A stretch of DNA of 34,192 nucleotides from IMG/VR virus record IMGVR_UViG_3300026459_000031, positions 1-34,192 of that record. One strand, 5' to 3'. This document shows, piece by piece, positions 1-5,751 of the stretch. Position 1 is the first letter of the stretch. Every line of letters starts with the position of its first letter. The notes beneath the pieces were generated by a model. That model was not told the origin of the DNA and ran no database searches. It saw nothing but the letters and a program-made list of their open reading frames with translations. Origin of the DNA: a virus. The translations under genes were made by a program, and so were the position numbers.

Positions 1-200
1 CTGACCCACTCACCGGTCATCAGGTTCCGGACCAGCTTGGTATCAGATCCCTCTAGCTCGTTCTCAGCAGCAGTGTAGATAGCATAGATGTGATCGCGTA
101 TCTCAGCCTGCGTGGCCTTGCTCAAGCATAAGCTGCGAGCAGTCTGCTCTAGGCTATCCAATTGAGTGTCCAGTTGCTTGAGTAGTTCTGCTTGTGTCAT
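1..200 (-). CDS. Small hypothetical phage protein, 3' end cut by window
   Basis: The reading frame opens at ATG 198-200 and runs off the left edge with 66 codons visible. It begins MTQAELLKQLDTQL and looks helical, with many Leu, Gln and Ala and no membrane segment. The start is supported by a GGGAGCAG ribosome site seven bases upstream and by a good sigma70 promoter at 234-262. That promoter lies inside the last codons of the gene upstream. I do not recognise a family; its neighbours suggest a small early phage gene. Confidence 0.7.
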   Translation of the reverse strand, partial: MTQAELLKQLDTQLDSLEQTARSLCLSKATQAEIRDHIYAIYTAAENELEGSDTKLVRNLMTGEWV

Positions 201-212
201 AGTCTGCTCCCG

Positions 213-410
213 TCAGTTGTTTACAGTGTCGTTATTATATGCGTTTTGGATCTCAGTGTCAACCAAATGGGAAGCCAAGTTCCAAGTCATTCCTGCTGCG
301 GTCAGGGCCACTGTGCGCTCACTGCCTGACAGGCTCATCAGCCAATCCTGTAGTCCTTCTGGAGTCGTGGGCGTGTCAAACATGGGCTGTGGCTTTAGGG
401 GATTGTTCAT
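213..410 (-). CDS. Small hypothetical protein whose C-terminus contains the next promoter
   Basis: A 65-aa protein starting MNNPLKPQPMFDT, preceded by AAGGAGCACAG. It is the third gene of an apparent operon (602-871, 420-602, 213-410) driven from the promoter at 903-931. Family unknown. The odd feature is the tail: residues HLVDTEIQNAYNN are encoded by the very bases that form the TTGACA and TATAAT boxes of the next gene's promoter. The C-terminal sequence is therefore constrained by promoter function. Stop is TGA at 213-215. Confidence 0.65.
   Translation of the reverse strand: MNNPLKPQPMFDTPTTPEGLQDWLMSLSGSERTVALTAAGMTWNLASHLVDTEIQNAYNNDTVNN
234..262 (-). promoter_or_regulatory. Sigma70-type promoter inside coding sequence
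   Basis: -35 TTGACA at 257-262, 17-bp spacer, -10 TATAAT at 234-239. The whole promoter lies within the reading frame of the 213-410 gene and serves the gene at 1-200. Confidence 0.8.
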
Positions 411-419
411 CTGTGCTCC

Positions 420-602
420 TTAGAAATGTGCCTCGATACTGTCCAGCAAACCATCCTCGAAAGCTTCAGAATACATCCAAAGGATGTCCTTGCGGAAGAA
501 CCGTTCAAGCTCGCGTTCAGTGGGCTTACGGCCTGTCAGCTCCTGGACTTCTTGCTGTACCTGCTTGATCATCCGTTTGGGGATCTTGACGGTGATTTCC
601 AT
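420..602 (-). CDS. Small hypothetical protein, possibly DNA-binding
   Basis: A 60-aa protein, MEITVKIPKRMIKQVQQEV at the start, then a Lys/Arg/Glu-rich helical region ending in an acidic tail. The short beta-strand followed by helices is reminiscent of ribbon-helix-helix proteins, but this is only a resemblance and no family was recognised. The ATG overlaps the stop of the upstream gene by one base (TAATG), so the two are probably translationally coupled. It shares the promoter at 903-931. Confidence 0.65.
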   Translation of the reverse strand: MEITVKIPKRMIKQVQQEVQELTGRKPTERELERFFRKDILWMYSEAFEDGLLDSIEAHF

Positions 603-871
603 TACTGGACCTCCAGCATGTTGGCTGGCACACGATAGCGTCCCAGGGCTGTGCGCACGATGACATTCTTGATGGCCACCTTCTCAACGGTCCCGCTCAC
701 ACGCTGCCCTGTTCTGCTGCTGGTAAATGAGACGTTGTCCCCCAGGGCGATTGATGCTGCTGTACGCTTAGAGAGGCTGTTGCGACGCAGCTTGATCAGA
801 TCGATCAGCTCTGCTGTATCTGAGACGGTTGAGTCACGGAGGATGAAATCACGGATGTTTGCTGGGATCAT
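602..871 (-). CDS. Phage protein with SH3-like C-terminal domain
   Basis: An 89-aa protein. Residues 1-40 look helical (DTAELIDLIKLRRNSLSKR). Residues 43-89 read like a small beta barrel (IALGDNVSFTSSRTGQ, then GTVEKVAIKNVIV), as in SH3-like or KOW-like phage proteins with a GD-V-F start and G-V-KV middle. Molecular role unknown. It is first in a three-gene operon, preceded by TTAGGAGCGCAAC and the promoter at 903-931. The fold call is by pattern only. Confidence 0.7.
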   Translation of the reverse strand: MIPANIRDFILRDSTVSDTAELIDLIKLRRNSLSKRTAASIALGDNVSFTSSRTGQRVSGTVEKVAIKNVIVRTALGRYRVPANMLEVQ

Positions 872-902
872 GTTGCGCTCCTAAGTTGTTTACAGTGTGT
901 GT

Positions 903-931
903 ATTGTACTGTCAGGACAGGCTGGCGTCAA
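903..931 (-). promoter_or_regulatory. Sigma70-type promoter for the 602-871 operon
   Basis: -35 TTGACG at 926-931, 17-bp spacer, -10 TACAAT at 903-908. The stop codon TGA of the upstream 48-aa gene is part of the -35 hexamer. Confidence 0.8.
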
Positions 932-1074
932 CCACGTAGACCGCGTAGATAGCTCTCACGCAGGAGCCGACGCTTTTCTTTGTAGCGTAGCTGTCTGGCC
1001 AAAAAGCCAGCAGATTCAAACCAACCTTGTAGGCAATGACGGGTTTGTCGGATACGCCTCTCTCGCATCTTCAT
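928..1074 (-). CDS. 48-aa basic hypothetical protein
   Basis: A very small gene of 48 codons plus stop, beginning MKMRERRIRQTRHCL and ending LRESYLRGLRG. It is strongly basic, with about 14 Arg. The call rests on its own consensus promoter (1100-1128), the standard AAAGGAGCGAAC ribosome site just before the ATG, and the snug fit of its TGA stop into the -35 of the next promoter. The high charge would suit nucleic-acid or polymerase binding, but that is speculation. No family recognised. Confidence 0.65.
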   Translation of the reverse strand: MKMRERRIRQTRHCLQGWFESAGFLARQLRYKEKRRLLRESYLRGLRG

Positions 1075-1099
1075 GTTCGCTCCTTTGTTTCATGTTCCA

Positions 1100-1128
1100 A
1101 TTATAGCCTCAAGCCGCGGCCCTGTCAA
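1100..1128 (-). promoter_or_regulatory. Sigma70-type promoter for the 48-aa gene
   Basis: -35 TTGACA at 1123-1128, 17-bp spacer, -10 TATAAT at 1100-1105. The -35 encodes Val-Asp in the last codons (VDRAAA) of the 1109-1435 gene. Confidence 0.85.
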
Positions 1129-1435
1129 CCAATTCTGCGTAGTCCATGCTGGGTTCAGCGTGGCGGATCATGCCCTCGTAATCCAGCTGCGACTTCTCAA
1201 ACCAGCTGAGGTAGTCATCACCTTCGATAGACCAATCGATGATGTTCTCGCGGAAGTAGTCGTCATCGCGCTCCACGCCTGCTGCTGCGACTATCTCGTC
1301 ATAGTCTGCGTTCAGAGGCACACCCAGGATCTTGTATTCTGATCCACCTTTGGCCTTCCAGTGGAATTCACCTGTGAATCCCGTGTGAGCTGCGTAGTTC
1401 TCATAGACCTGTGTACGGATTACCAGCATAGCCAT
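1109..1435 (-). CDS. Hypothetical phage protein, acidic C-terminal half
   Basis: 108 aa, starting MAMLVIRTQVYENYA. The first half is rich in aromatic and Gly residues (HWKAKGGSEYKILGV) and may be a small beta domain. The second half is acidic (VERDDDYFRENIIDW). No membrane segment, signal peptide or known catalytic motif. It is expressed from its own promoter (1465-1493) with an AAGGAGCGTGAA ribosome site. Its final codons carry the -35 of the next promoter. Family not recognised. Confidence 0.7.
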   Translation of the reverse strand: MAMLVIRTQVYENYAAHTGFTGEFHWKAKGGSEYKILGVPLNADYDEIVAAAGVERDDDYFRENIIDWSIEGDDYLSWFEKSQLDYEGMIRHAEPSMDYAELVDRAAA

Positions 1436-1464
1436 TTCACGCTCCTTGTTCTAACTATGACTCT

Positions 1465-1493
1465 AGTATACTAAATTTGGATTGGGCTGTCAA
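1465..1493 (-). promoter_or_regulatory. Sigma70-type promoter for the 1109-1435 gene
   Basis: -35 TTGACA at 1488-1493, 17-bp spacer, -10 TATACT at 1465-1470. The leader contains the recurrent CATAGTTAGAAC then AAGGAGCG. Confidence 0.85.
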
Positions 1494-1506
1494 CCAAAAA
1501 GATCAG

Positions 1507-1540
1507 AAAAAAAAGCACTGTGGCATTGCTGCAACAGTGC
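1507..1540 (-). terminator. Rho-independent terminator with GCAA tetraloop
   Basis: On the minus strand GCACTGTTGCA, loop GCAA, TGCCACAGTGC, followed by eight T. The stem has one T/C mismatch. It lies 3' of the 1574-1888 gene and shares its core with the hairpins at 4269-4296 and 13770-13785. Confidence 0.85.
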
Positions 1541-1557
1541 TTTTCAAGTTGGCTAAT

Positions 1558-1572
1558 CCGGGAGCGAATCGG
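1558..1572. repeat. 15-bp conserved 3'-UTR element, copy 1
   Basis: The minus-strand 15-mer CCGATTCGCTCCCGG sits between the stop of the 1574-1888 gene and its terminator. An identical copy occupies the same kind of position at 9717-9731. In each case it is flanked by short complementary arms that could form a larger hairpin. Confidence 0.6.
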
Positions 1573-1573
1573 G

Positions 1574-1888
1574 TTAAGCCAGTTCTGCTACCTTCTCGGG
1601 GGCAGCTTTCACAGCTTTCGGGGCCTTGGCCACTGGAGCTGGATTCTTCTTCGCGATGTACTCGATCGCGGCCTGTACAGCGGCATTGCCACTGCCGAAA
1701 CCCACACTCTTCATGTGAGCTGCGATCTCACCTTTGGTCATCGGATGAGGAAGCTCGACGAGGTCCACATCGCTGTGTCCATTCTTGTCCAGGATCTTGA
1801 TACGCATGACGTCGTTCGCGAAACGAACCTTGGTCTTGCCATTAAGGGTGCTAACACCCGCTACAGAGAACTTCTTGTCAGTTGCCAT
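1574..1888 (-). CDS. Conserved-looking phage hypothetical protein with Ala/Pro/Lys tail
   Basis: 104 aa. Residues 1-75 form a compact domain starting MATDKKFSVAGVSTLNGK, with a beta-rich first half and a helical VDLVELPHPMTKGEIAAHM segment. The last 25 residues are a low-complexity Ala/Pro/Lys tail. I recall similar small proteins in T4-like cyanophages but cannot name a function. It has its own promoter (1947-1975), a longer leader and a weaker AAAGGCAACTAAA ribosome site than its neighbours. A terminator follows at 1507-1540. Confidence 0.75.
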   Translation of the reverse strand: MATDKKFSVAGVSTLNGKTKVRFANDVMRIKILDKNGHSDVDLVELPHPMTKGEIAAHMKSVGFGSGNAAVQAAIEYIAKKNPAPVAKAPKAVKAAPEKVAELA

Positions 1889-1946
1889 TTTAGTTGCCTT
1901 TCATTGCCTAAGTTGTGTATGTAGGGACCATCCCCATCATACTGTT

Positions 1947-1975
1947 AGTGTATGATCATTTGGTTTGGCTGTCAA
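1947..1975 (-). promoter_or_regulatory. Sigma70-type promoter for the 1574-1888 gene
   Basis: -35 TTGACA at 1970-1975, 17-bp spacer, -10 TACACT at 1947-1952. The -35 encodes Val-Asp in the end (MVDSQTK) of the 1956-2162 gene. Confidence 0.75.
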
Positions 1976-2162
1976 CCATTTGATCTGCCAATCTGTCGAT
2001 CCTACAGGAGACCGACTGAGTTTCGCCAAGAGCTTGTATGAATTCATCGTCATAGACCAAGTCCTTGACTGTAAGCTCGAACAGCTCGTCGACCTTTTGG
2101 GGGTCTTCCTTGCCGTCCGAACCCAATTCCATCACTACCACCCACGCGATCTTACGACTCAT
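1956..2162 (-). CDS. Small acidic hypothetical protein
   Basis: 68 aa, MSRKIAWVVVMELGSDG at the start, then an acidic segment ending ADQMVDSQTK. The ATG at 2160-2162 lies inside the last codons of the 2152-2763 gene (11-base overlap) and is preceded by AGAAGG, which favours this start over an upstream in-frame one. It is the second gene of that operon. Its last codons carry the next promoter's -35. No family recognised. Confidence 0.6.
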   Translation of the reverse strand: MSRKIAWVVVMELGSDGKEDPQKVDELFELTVKDLVYDDEFIQALGETQSVSCRIDRLADQMVDSQTK

Positions 2163-2763
2163 CCTTCTGCCTCTCTTCGGCACCCTCGCGGATCCATTGC
2201 GTGAGCTCTTCTTCGTTTTCGCGCTCGTATTCTTCCATCTGTTCGGAGATACCAAACGCATCGTCCAAATCACTGGGCAGTTCATCACGCACCTGCTGGC
2301 TACGCATTTCGCCCAGCTCATAGTAGTCGTCATCGCCATCTTCGAACACACCAGCGTAGGCCATGCCTGGTTCATAATACATGGCTCGCACGGAGTAGCC
2401 CTGCTCGACCAACTCCTGATAAACTCCGATGGGCGGCGACCATGCTGAATCAAAATAAGCAGTCAGCGTGTTGCCATCTACCTGGGGATCTTCACATTCC
2501 ACATCCCATTTGGTGCCCCAGCGGCTGGTCTGGAAACTATACCAGTCTGTGTGTCCATACTTCTCAAGGTTGGCCTTCTGCTGTGCTTCGTGAGCCTCAC
2601 GCTGATCCTCGCCCATGAAGCCTGACACTGTGTCAGTGAGCTCTTTAGGAGTAGGAATCACATGTTGGCAGAACTCGCCTGCTTTAAGGGCCTGGGCCAG
2701 TGCTTGGATCTTAGCAGGATCCTCATGGCTGATTTCCACTGTGTTGTTGCACCAATTTGGCAT
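2152..2763 (-). CDS. Api92-like / YubB-type ferredoxin-like phage protein
   Basis: 203 aa. The N-terminus MPNWCNNTVEISHEDP is the hallmark of the Api92/DUF1281 group, whose members share a ferredoxin-like domain and occur in phages and plasmids without an assigned biochemical role. The centre (WGTKWDVECEDPQ, FDSAWSPPIGVYQEL) also fits that family. The last 60 residues are strongly acidic. It starts behind GAAGGAGCGTTCT and the promoter at 2792-2820 and overlaps the next gene. Confidence 0.85.
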   Translation of the reverse strand: MPNWCNNTVEISHEDPAKIQALAQALKAGEFCQHVIPTPKELTDTVSGFMGEDQREAHEAQQKANLEKYGHTDWYSFQTSRWGTKWDVECEDPQVDGNTLTAYFDSAWSPPIGVYQELVEQGYSVRAMYYEPGMAYAGVFEDGDDDYYELGEMRSQQVRDELPSDLDDAFGISEQMEEYERENEEELTQWIREGAEERQKDES

Positions 2764-2791
2764 AGAACGCTCCTTCAGTTAATGATAGTGT

Positions 2792-2820
2792 ATTTTACTT
2801 GCTCTGTTTCAATTTGTCAA
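2792..2820 (-). promoter_or_regulatory. Sigma70-type promoter for the 2152-2763 gene
   Basis: -35 TTGACA at 2815-2820, 17-bp spacer, -10 TAAAAT at 2792-2797. The stop TAA of the upstream gene forms the first half of the -10 box, and its last codons (LVDKLKQSK) span the -35 and spacer. Confidence 0.8.
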
Positions 2821-3010
2821 CCAAATACTGATTGGCCAAGTTCTGATCCACCCGATCCACAAACTTCTGCTCGATCTCACGTGATGCTCGATCAGCGATC
2901 TGGCTCAGGGTCCTCAGTATCTTGGCCGCGCCCATGGCTGTAGTCTCTGGATCGTCCAGTGCGTCCAGAGCGCGACGCATGTAGTCTAGTTCTTCTCGTT
3001 TAACGGCCAT
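2795..3010 (-). CDS. Small helical hypothetical protein
   Basis: 71 aa starting MAVKREELDYMRRALDALDD, predicted all-helical and charged, with no known motif. The chosen ATG at 3008-3010 overlaps the end of the 3000-3188 gene by 11 bases and lacks an obvious ribosome site, so translation is probably coupled. A start at the internal ATG (MRRALDALDD) is possible. Its final nine codons double as the promoter of the following gene. Confidence 0.55.
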   Translation of the reverse strand: MAVKREELDYMRRALDALDDPETTAMGAAKILRTLSQIADRASREIEQKFVDRVDQNLANQYLVDKLKQSK

Positions 3011-3188
3011 AATAGTCTGCGTTACGCAGTCCCAATGTGCCACACCACATGATCGCGCAGCCAACCGCGCTGACCAACACACCGTAAAGCAGTCCCATGT
3101 CGTCCATGCTCTGCTCCACACCGCCCACGCCAAATGCTGTCAACAGCAGTCCGACCATGAACACAAACATTGATGCTTTCTCTGACAT
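3000..3188 (-). CDS. Small two-span membrane protein
   Basis: 62 aa starting MSEKASMFVFMVGLLLTAFG, with two hydrophobic segments at about residues 7-24 and 33-50 and a short polar tail. The open frame continues upstream through the promoter and leader, but the ATG at 3186-3188 behind AAAAGGAGCGCGAT is the correct start because the promoter (3219-3247) lies between. Such small inner-membrane proteins are common among early phage genes. Role unknown. Confidence 0.65.
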   Translation of the reverse strand: MSEKASMFVFMVGLLLTAFGVGGVEQSMDDMGLLYGVLVSAVGCAIMWCGTLGLRNADYYGR

Positions 3189-3218
3189 ATCGCGCTCCTT
3201 TTGTTTAACTATGCCCAT

Positions 3219-3247
3219 ATTATAGCAATTTGGGCCCAGGCTGTCAA
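3219..3247 (-). promoter_or_regulatory. Sigma70-type promoter for the 3000-3188 gene
   Basis: -35 TTGACA at 3242-3247, 17-bp spacer, -10 TATAAT at 3219-3224. The leader carries CATAGTTAAACA then AAAGGAGCG. Confidence 0.9.
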
Positions 3248-3283
3248 CCAATTTTTTCAACTTTTTTTCTTCAATGATTTCAA

Positions 3284-3544
3284 TTAGTTATGTCGGATGT
3301 ACACAGCAAAACGATTAGCATCCTGCTTCCAAGTACGGCTTTGATCCCTGAAACGCCCACGTGGACCTCTGTAGATCGTCTCAGTGCGCAGCTTGAGACG
3401 CTTCATGAGAGCTCGCACACGATCCAGGTGCTCCATGGGAATATCATGGAAAAGGCTAGCCCTGCCCTGGCCCGAAGCATACTGATTCAGGAAGTCCTGA
3501 TCCTGTTGGCTGAGGCAGAAGAACAGGAATTTGTCCACGATCAT
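3284..3544 (-). CDS. Hypothetical basic phage protein
   Basis: 86 aa starting MIVDKFLFFCLSQQDQ. The C-terminal part (YRGPRGRFRDQSRTWKQDA, then NRFAVYIR) resembles a short module, YRGPR followed by DA-FAVY, that I recall from T4-like phage hypothetical proteins. Function unknown. The ATG overlaps the upstream TGA (ATGA, 3541-3544), so the pair is probably translationally coupled behind the promoter at 3821-3849. Confidence 0.65.
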   Translation of the reverse strand: MIVDKFLFFCLSQQDQDFLNQYASGQGRASLFHDIPMEHLDRVRALMKRLKLRTETIYRGPRGRFRDQSRTWKQDANRFAVYIRHN

Positions 3545-3795
3545 CCCCAATCTTTGAAGCAGCCAGCGGCAGTGTTGTCGTTGTAGCCCTGGTTGTATTC
3601 GGTCACTGACGCACAATCAGAGACTTCAACACGGGGACCTGAATCACCGCCAACTCCACCGTAGTGAGGATTACGGCGACGGCCATAGTATGAGTCTGCG
3701 GATCCACGATCATACAAGCTGCCGTGTTGCTTGCGATCGAACTGCCAACCCTTGAGGATCCCTACCACACGCTCTCTTTCACCTTGTTCGTACAT
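3541..3795 (-). CDS. Hypothetical Gly/Tyr-rich protein
   Basis: 84 aa. The first 20 residues (MYEQGERERVVGILKGWQF) could be a helix. The middle is rich in Gly, Tyr, Asp and Arg (YYGRRRNPHYGGVGG) and looks unstructured, and two Cys occur in the last third. No known domain. Its start follows AAAGGAGCGAAT, and its own promoter sits at 3821-3849. It is the first gene of a pair with 3284-3544. Confidence 0.65.
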   Translation of the reverse strand: MYEQGERERVVGILKGWQFDRKQHGSLYDRGSADSYYGRRRNPHYGGVGGDSGPRVEVSDCASVTEYNQGYNDNTAAGCFKDWG

Positions 3796-3820
3796 ATTCG
3801 CTCCTTTAAGTTATGTCAGT

Positions 3821-3849
3821 AGTATAACAGCAGTTGCGCCTGCTGTCAA
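3821..3849 (-). promoter_or_regulatory. Sigma70-type promoter with inverted-repeat spacer
   Basis: -35 TTGACA at 3844-3849, 17-bp spacer, -10 TATACT at 3821-3826. A perfect inverted repeat ACAGCAG / CTGCTGT (3827-3833 and 3840-3846) fills the spacer and reaches into the -35. Confidence 0.85.
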
Positions 3850-3854
3850 CCAAT

Positions 3855-4049
3855 TTAATCCATGTTGACCTTAGGGTCTTTCTTTAGGCCCTTGTGATGC
3901 GCATCGCTCACGCACACAGCCTTGGCGGTCAGGCGATCCGCGGCCACTTCCCGGGCTGCAGCAGCGCAGCTTTTCTCGGTGGGGAAGGGCACTACGACCT
4001 TGTCTACATAGGTAGGTCCCTGATACAGCGCGATGATCAGCCAAAACAT
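3855..4049 (-). CDS. Small hypothetical protein with hydrophobic N-terminus
   Basis: 64 aa starting MFWLIIALYQGPTYVDK. The N-terminus is hydrophobic but short; the rest (FPTEKSCAAAAREVAADRL, then AVCV) has two Cys that could pair if the protein were exported. This resembles small Cys-containing phage proteins of the DUF1482 kind only loosely. It overlaps the upstream gene by one base (TGATG) and shares its promoter at 4210-4238. Confidence 0.6.
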   Translation of the reverse strand: MFWLIIALYQGPTYVDKVVVPFPTEKSCAAAAREVAADRLTAKAVCVSDAHHKGLKKDPKVNMD

Positions 4050-4183
4050 CAGCGGATCTCCACAGCAGCAATCTCACGGGGATCCAAGCGGAACTGTTCC
4101 CAGACCAAGCAAGCAGCACGGAAATCACGTGCGACCACATCGTAAGCTACACCCGAATCCATTACAAAGCGATAGCGTTTCAT
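4049..4183 (-). CDS. 44-aa hypothetical protein
   Basis: A tiny gene reading MKRYRFVMDSGVAYDVVA at the start and ending REIAAVEIR. There are two candidate ATGs behind GGAGCAA. The first (ATGAAATGA) ends after two codons, so the second at 4181-4183 is used. Support comes from the ribosome site, the promoter at 4210-4238 and the TGATG junction with the next gene. The FRAACLVWEQFRLDP segment is likely helical. No family recognised. Confidence 0.65.
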   Translation of the reverse strand: MKRYRFVMDSGVAYDVVARDFRAACLVWEQFRLDPREIAAVEIR

Positions 4184-4209
4184 TTCATTTGCTCCTTTGT
4201 TGTATCCCT

Positions 4210-4238
4210 AATATAGCAGCAGCAGCAGTTGCGGTCAA
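4210..4238 (-). promoter_or_regulatory. Sigma70-type promoter for the 44-aa gene
   Basis: -35 TTGACC at 4233-4238, 17-bp spacer, -10 TATATT at 4210-4215. It is weaker than most in the block at both boxes. Confidence 0.75.
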
Positions 4239-4262
4239 CCAAAAAAACAGGCACCCTGAAAG

Positions 4263-4296
4263 AAAAAAGGGACTGTGGCATTTCTGCAACAGTCCC
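4263..4296 (-). terminator. Rho-independent terminator with GAAA tetraloop
   Basis: Minus strand GGGACTGTTGCA, loop GAAA, TGCCACAGTCCC, then TTTTTT. The 12-bp stem has the same single T/C mismatch as the terminator at 1507-1540. It closes the 4578-4739 / 4312-4581 transcript. Confidence 0.9.
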
Positions 4297-4311
4297 AAGT
4301 ACCACCCACTA

Positions 4312-4581
4312 TCAAGCGCCGCTATAGTCGTAATCGTCGTAGTCCGGCTCATAGGGTTCATCGTCGTCTTCAACGATTGAGAGGCCCAAGCTGATGATCA
4401 CGTCTTCTACTTCAGTGATCGACACACCCAACTGATCTGAAATCATCTGGATAGCCTCGCGATCTGTCCCGTAAAGGCTGACAAGATCCATAACCTCGTC
4501 CTCAAGCATGGGACCATCCTCGTCAACCATGACTCCATCATCATCATACATCGGATCTTCGAAAGTCTTCATATAGCTCAT
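4312..4581 (-). CDS. Highly acidic hypothetical protein
   Basis: 89 aa with roughly one third Asp/Glu, starting MSYMKTFEDPMYDDDGVMV. The middle (DREAIQMISDQLGVSITEV) could be a short helical or HTH-like segment, and the end is an Asp/Tyr/Glu tail. DNA mimicry is possible for so acidic a phage protein but unproven. The ATG overlaps the stop of the membrane protein gene upstream (ATGA). A terminator follows. Confidence 0.7.
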   Translation of the reverse strand: MSYMKTFEDPMYDDDGVMVDEDGPMLEDEVMDLVSLYGTDREAIQMISDQLGVSITEVEDVIISLGLSIVEDDDEPYEPDYDDYDYSGA

Positions 4582-4739
4582 TGACCTGCCTCCTTGACAG
4601 TTTTGGATGCCTCTTTGGCCACTTCGGTAACCAAAGCCTTACCCTGGGTTGAAATGAAATTAACCGTGCCTGTGACCAAGTTGATAACAAACATTGGTGC
4701 CAGGATGATTAGCGCGATGATTACAATCCATTTTGCCAT
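4578..4739 (-). CDS. 53-aa single-span membrane protein
   Basis: Reads MAKWIVIIALIILAPMFVIN, one N-terminal hydrophobic segment at about residues 4-24, followed by a Lys/Glu/Ala/Thr-rich helix facing the cytoplasm or periplasm. The start follows AAAGGAGCAACT and has a consensus promoter at 4766-4794. It is coupled (ATGA) to the acidic 89-aa gene, so the two products may act together. Role unknown. Confidence 0.7.
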   Translation of the reverse strand: MAKWIVIIALIILAPMFVINLVTGTVNFISTQGKALVTEVAKEASKTVKEAGQ

Positions 4740-4765
4740 AGTTGCTCCTTTACGAAAGTAAGTGT

Positions 4766-4794
4766 ATTATACAAGAACTTTGGGTTCCTGTCAA
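4766..4794 (-). promoter_or_regulatory. Sigma70-type promoter for the 4578-4739 operon
   Basis: -35 TTGACA at 4789-4794, 17-bp spacer, -10 TATAAT at 4766-4771. The stop TGA of the 4791-5009 gene lies in the -35. The spacer holds an imperfect inverted repeat (ACAGGAAC / GTTCTTGT). Confidence 0.9.
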
Positions 4795-5009
4795 CCAAAG
4801 AATAATCCCACAACATAGATCACGAGCAGCCCGCCATTGATCGCCACTAGATTCCATTCACGGATTCTCAGCGACCAAATCAAGTACAGCAGCGCACCTG
4901 AGTTGAGAAGATAGATGTTAAGGGGATCGATGCGCAGTGAAGTACACAGCGCACCAGCGAGAGTGATAGCACAAGCTATCCATTTGAGGTAAAAGTTCGT
5001 ATCCTTCAT
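4791..5009 (-). CDS. Small multi-span membrane protein, probably leaderless
   Basis: 72 aa, MKDTNFYLKWIACAITLAG at the start, with three hydrophobic stretches at about 8-24, 30-46 and 53-71. Similar short membrane proteins (a LNIYLLNSGALLYLIWS-type core) are familiar from T4-like cyanophages, with no known role. Only seven bases separate the -10 box (5017-5022) from the ATG and no ribosome site is present, so the mRNA is likely leaderless. The stop TGA lies in the next promoter's -35. Confidence 0.75.
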   Translation of the reverse strand: MKDTNFYLKWIACAITLAGALCTSLRIDPLNIYLLNSGALLYLIWSLRIREWNLVAINGGLLVIYVVGLFFG

Positions 5010-5016
5010 AGTCCGT

Positions 5017-5045
5017 ATTCTAGACTATTTTGGACAGCTTGTCAA
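5017..5045 (-). promoter_or_regulatory. Sigma70-type promoter giving a leaderless mRNA
   Basis: -35 TTGACA at 5040-5045, 17-bp spacer, -10 TAGAAT at 5017-5022. Transcription would start at or next to the ATG at 5009. The stop TGA of the 5042-5458 gene lies in the -35. Confidence 0.8.
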
Positions 5046-5458
5046 CCGTTTTTTGGAGAAGAAAGAGAGATGTTGTTTTTCTGCAACAGTTCACGTAGCA
5101 CAGCAGCTTGATCCCCACTGACCGTGTACTTGGCAGCTTTGAACCGTGAACGCAGCTTGTCTACCAGCTCGTGGAAGTCGGCACCCTGCGCCATGAACTG
5201 GCCGTCTTCATCGTCGTAGAGGAAATAGATCCCATCGTGCTGCTCGATGCGCAGCTGATAGACGGGGAGATCGTCCTCGTCGTCCTCTTCTTCGTTCCTG
5301 AGGAAGTCCAGGGCTTTCTCACGCAGCTCTTTGCGTTTAGTGTCTGTGTCCACGCCCAGTTCTTCTAGTGCGTCGCGCAAGTTGGCTTTGAATACGATCT
5401 TGCTGACTACCCATCCTGCGTAAGCACCTGCCAGCCATGCTATGATTAATTCAATCAT
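5042..5458 (-). CDS. Membrane-anchored hypothetical phage protein
   Basis: 138 aa. Residues 1-22 (MIELIIAWLAGAYAGWVV) form one membrane segment. Residues 25-60 are a charged helix with a Glu/Asp run. Residues 65-105 (LRIEQHDGIYFLYDDEDG, then FMAQGADFHELVDKL) look like a small alpha/beta domain that I recall from T4-like phage proteins. Role unknown. It follows the 5467-5703 gene by a few bases behind TAGGAGCGAAG and has no promoter of its own. Confidence 0.7.
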   Translation of the reverse strand: MIELIIAWLAGAYAGWVVSKIVFKANLRDALEELGVDTDTKRKELREKALDFLRNEEEDDEDDLPVYQLRIEQHDGIYFLYDDEDGQFMAQGADFHELVDKLRSRFKAAKYTVSGDQAAVLRELLQKNNISLSSPKNG

Positions 5459-5466
5459 CTTCGCTC

Positions 5467-5703
5467 CTATCTTTTGAGTTTGGGTTTTGCTCGTTCTTTA
5501 AATTCTCTGTCCACGTAGTATTGTACTAGGGCATTCTTGATCATGACAGTAAGGTCTAGGCCCTGATCGTCGGGCACTATAAATCGGACTGGACAAGTTC
5601 CCCACCCACCGTACTCTAGGAATTCGTTATAATACCGCCTATGCTGCTTGTTGGAGGGATCAAATGCTACCAATGGTCTACAATAGTATTCTAGCTTGCT
5701 CAT
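5467..5703 (-). CDS. Conserved-looking phage hypothetical protein
   Basis: 78 aa starting MSKLEYYCRPLVAFDPSNKQ. The pattern HRRYYNEFLEYGGWGTCPVR followed by MIKNALVQYYVDREF is one I associate with small T4-like phage proteins of unknown role. The ATG has no good ribosome site. An in-frame stop just upstream excludes an earlier start, and a five-codon mini-ORF with a strong AAAGGACG site lies in the leader (5714-5731). Promoter at 5752-5780. Confidence 0.65.
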   Translation of the reverse strand: MSKLEYYCRPLVAFDPSNKQHRRYYNEFLEYGGWGTCPVRFIVPDDQGLDLTVMIKNALVQYYVDREFKERAKPKLKR

Positions 5704-5713
5704 ATGGTTTTAT

Positions 5714-5731
5714 TTACGTGATCAGGGTCAT
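5714..5731 (-). other. Five-codon upstream mini-ORF
   Basis: ATG ACC CTG ATC ACG TAA follows GAAAGGACG at ideal spacing in the leader of the 5467-5703 gene and stops 10 bases before that gene's ATG. It may couple translation to the downstream start, or it may be chance. Confidence 0.35.
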
Positions 5732-5751
5732 CGTCCTTTCGTATTGTGTTT

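Noticed and set aside
3189-3260. N-terminal extension (MKKLVDSLGPN...) of the 3000-3188 membrane protein
   Set aside because: The extension is the translation of the promoter and leader; transcription would start downstream of that ATG.
5070-5094. TGTTG / CAACA hairpin resembling the terminator family
   Set aside because: It lies in the coding sequence of the 5042-5458 gene, has only a five-pair stem and a poor T run, so it is more likely chance.
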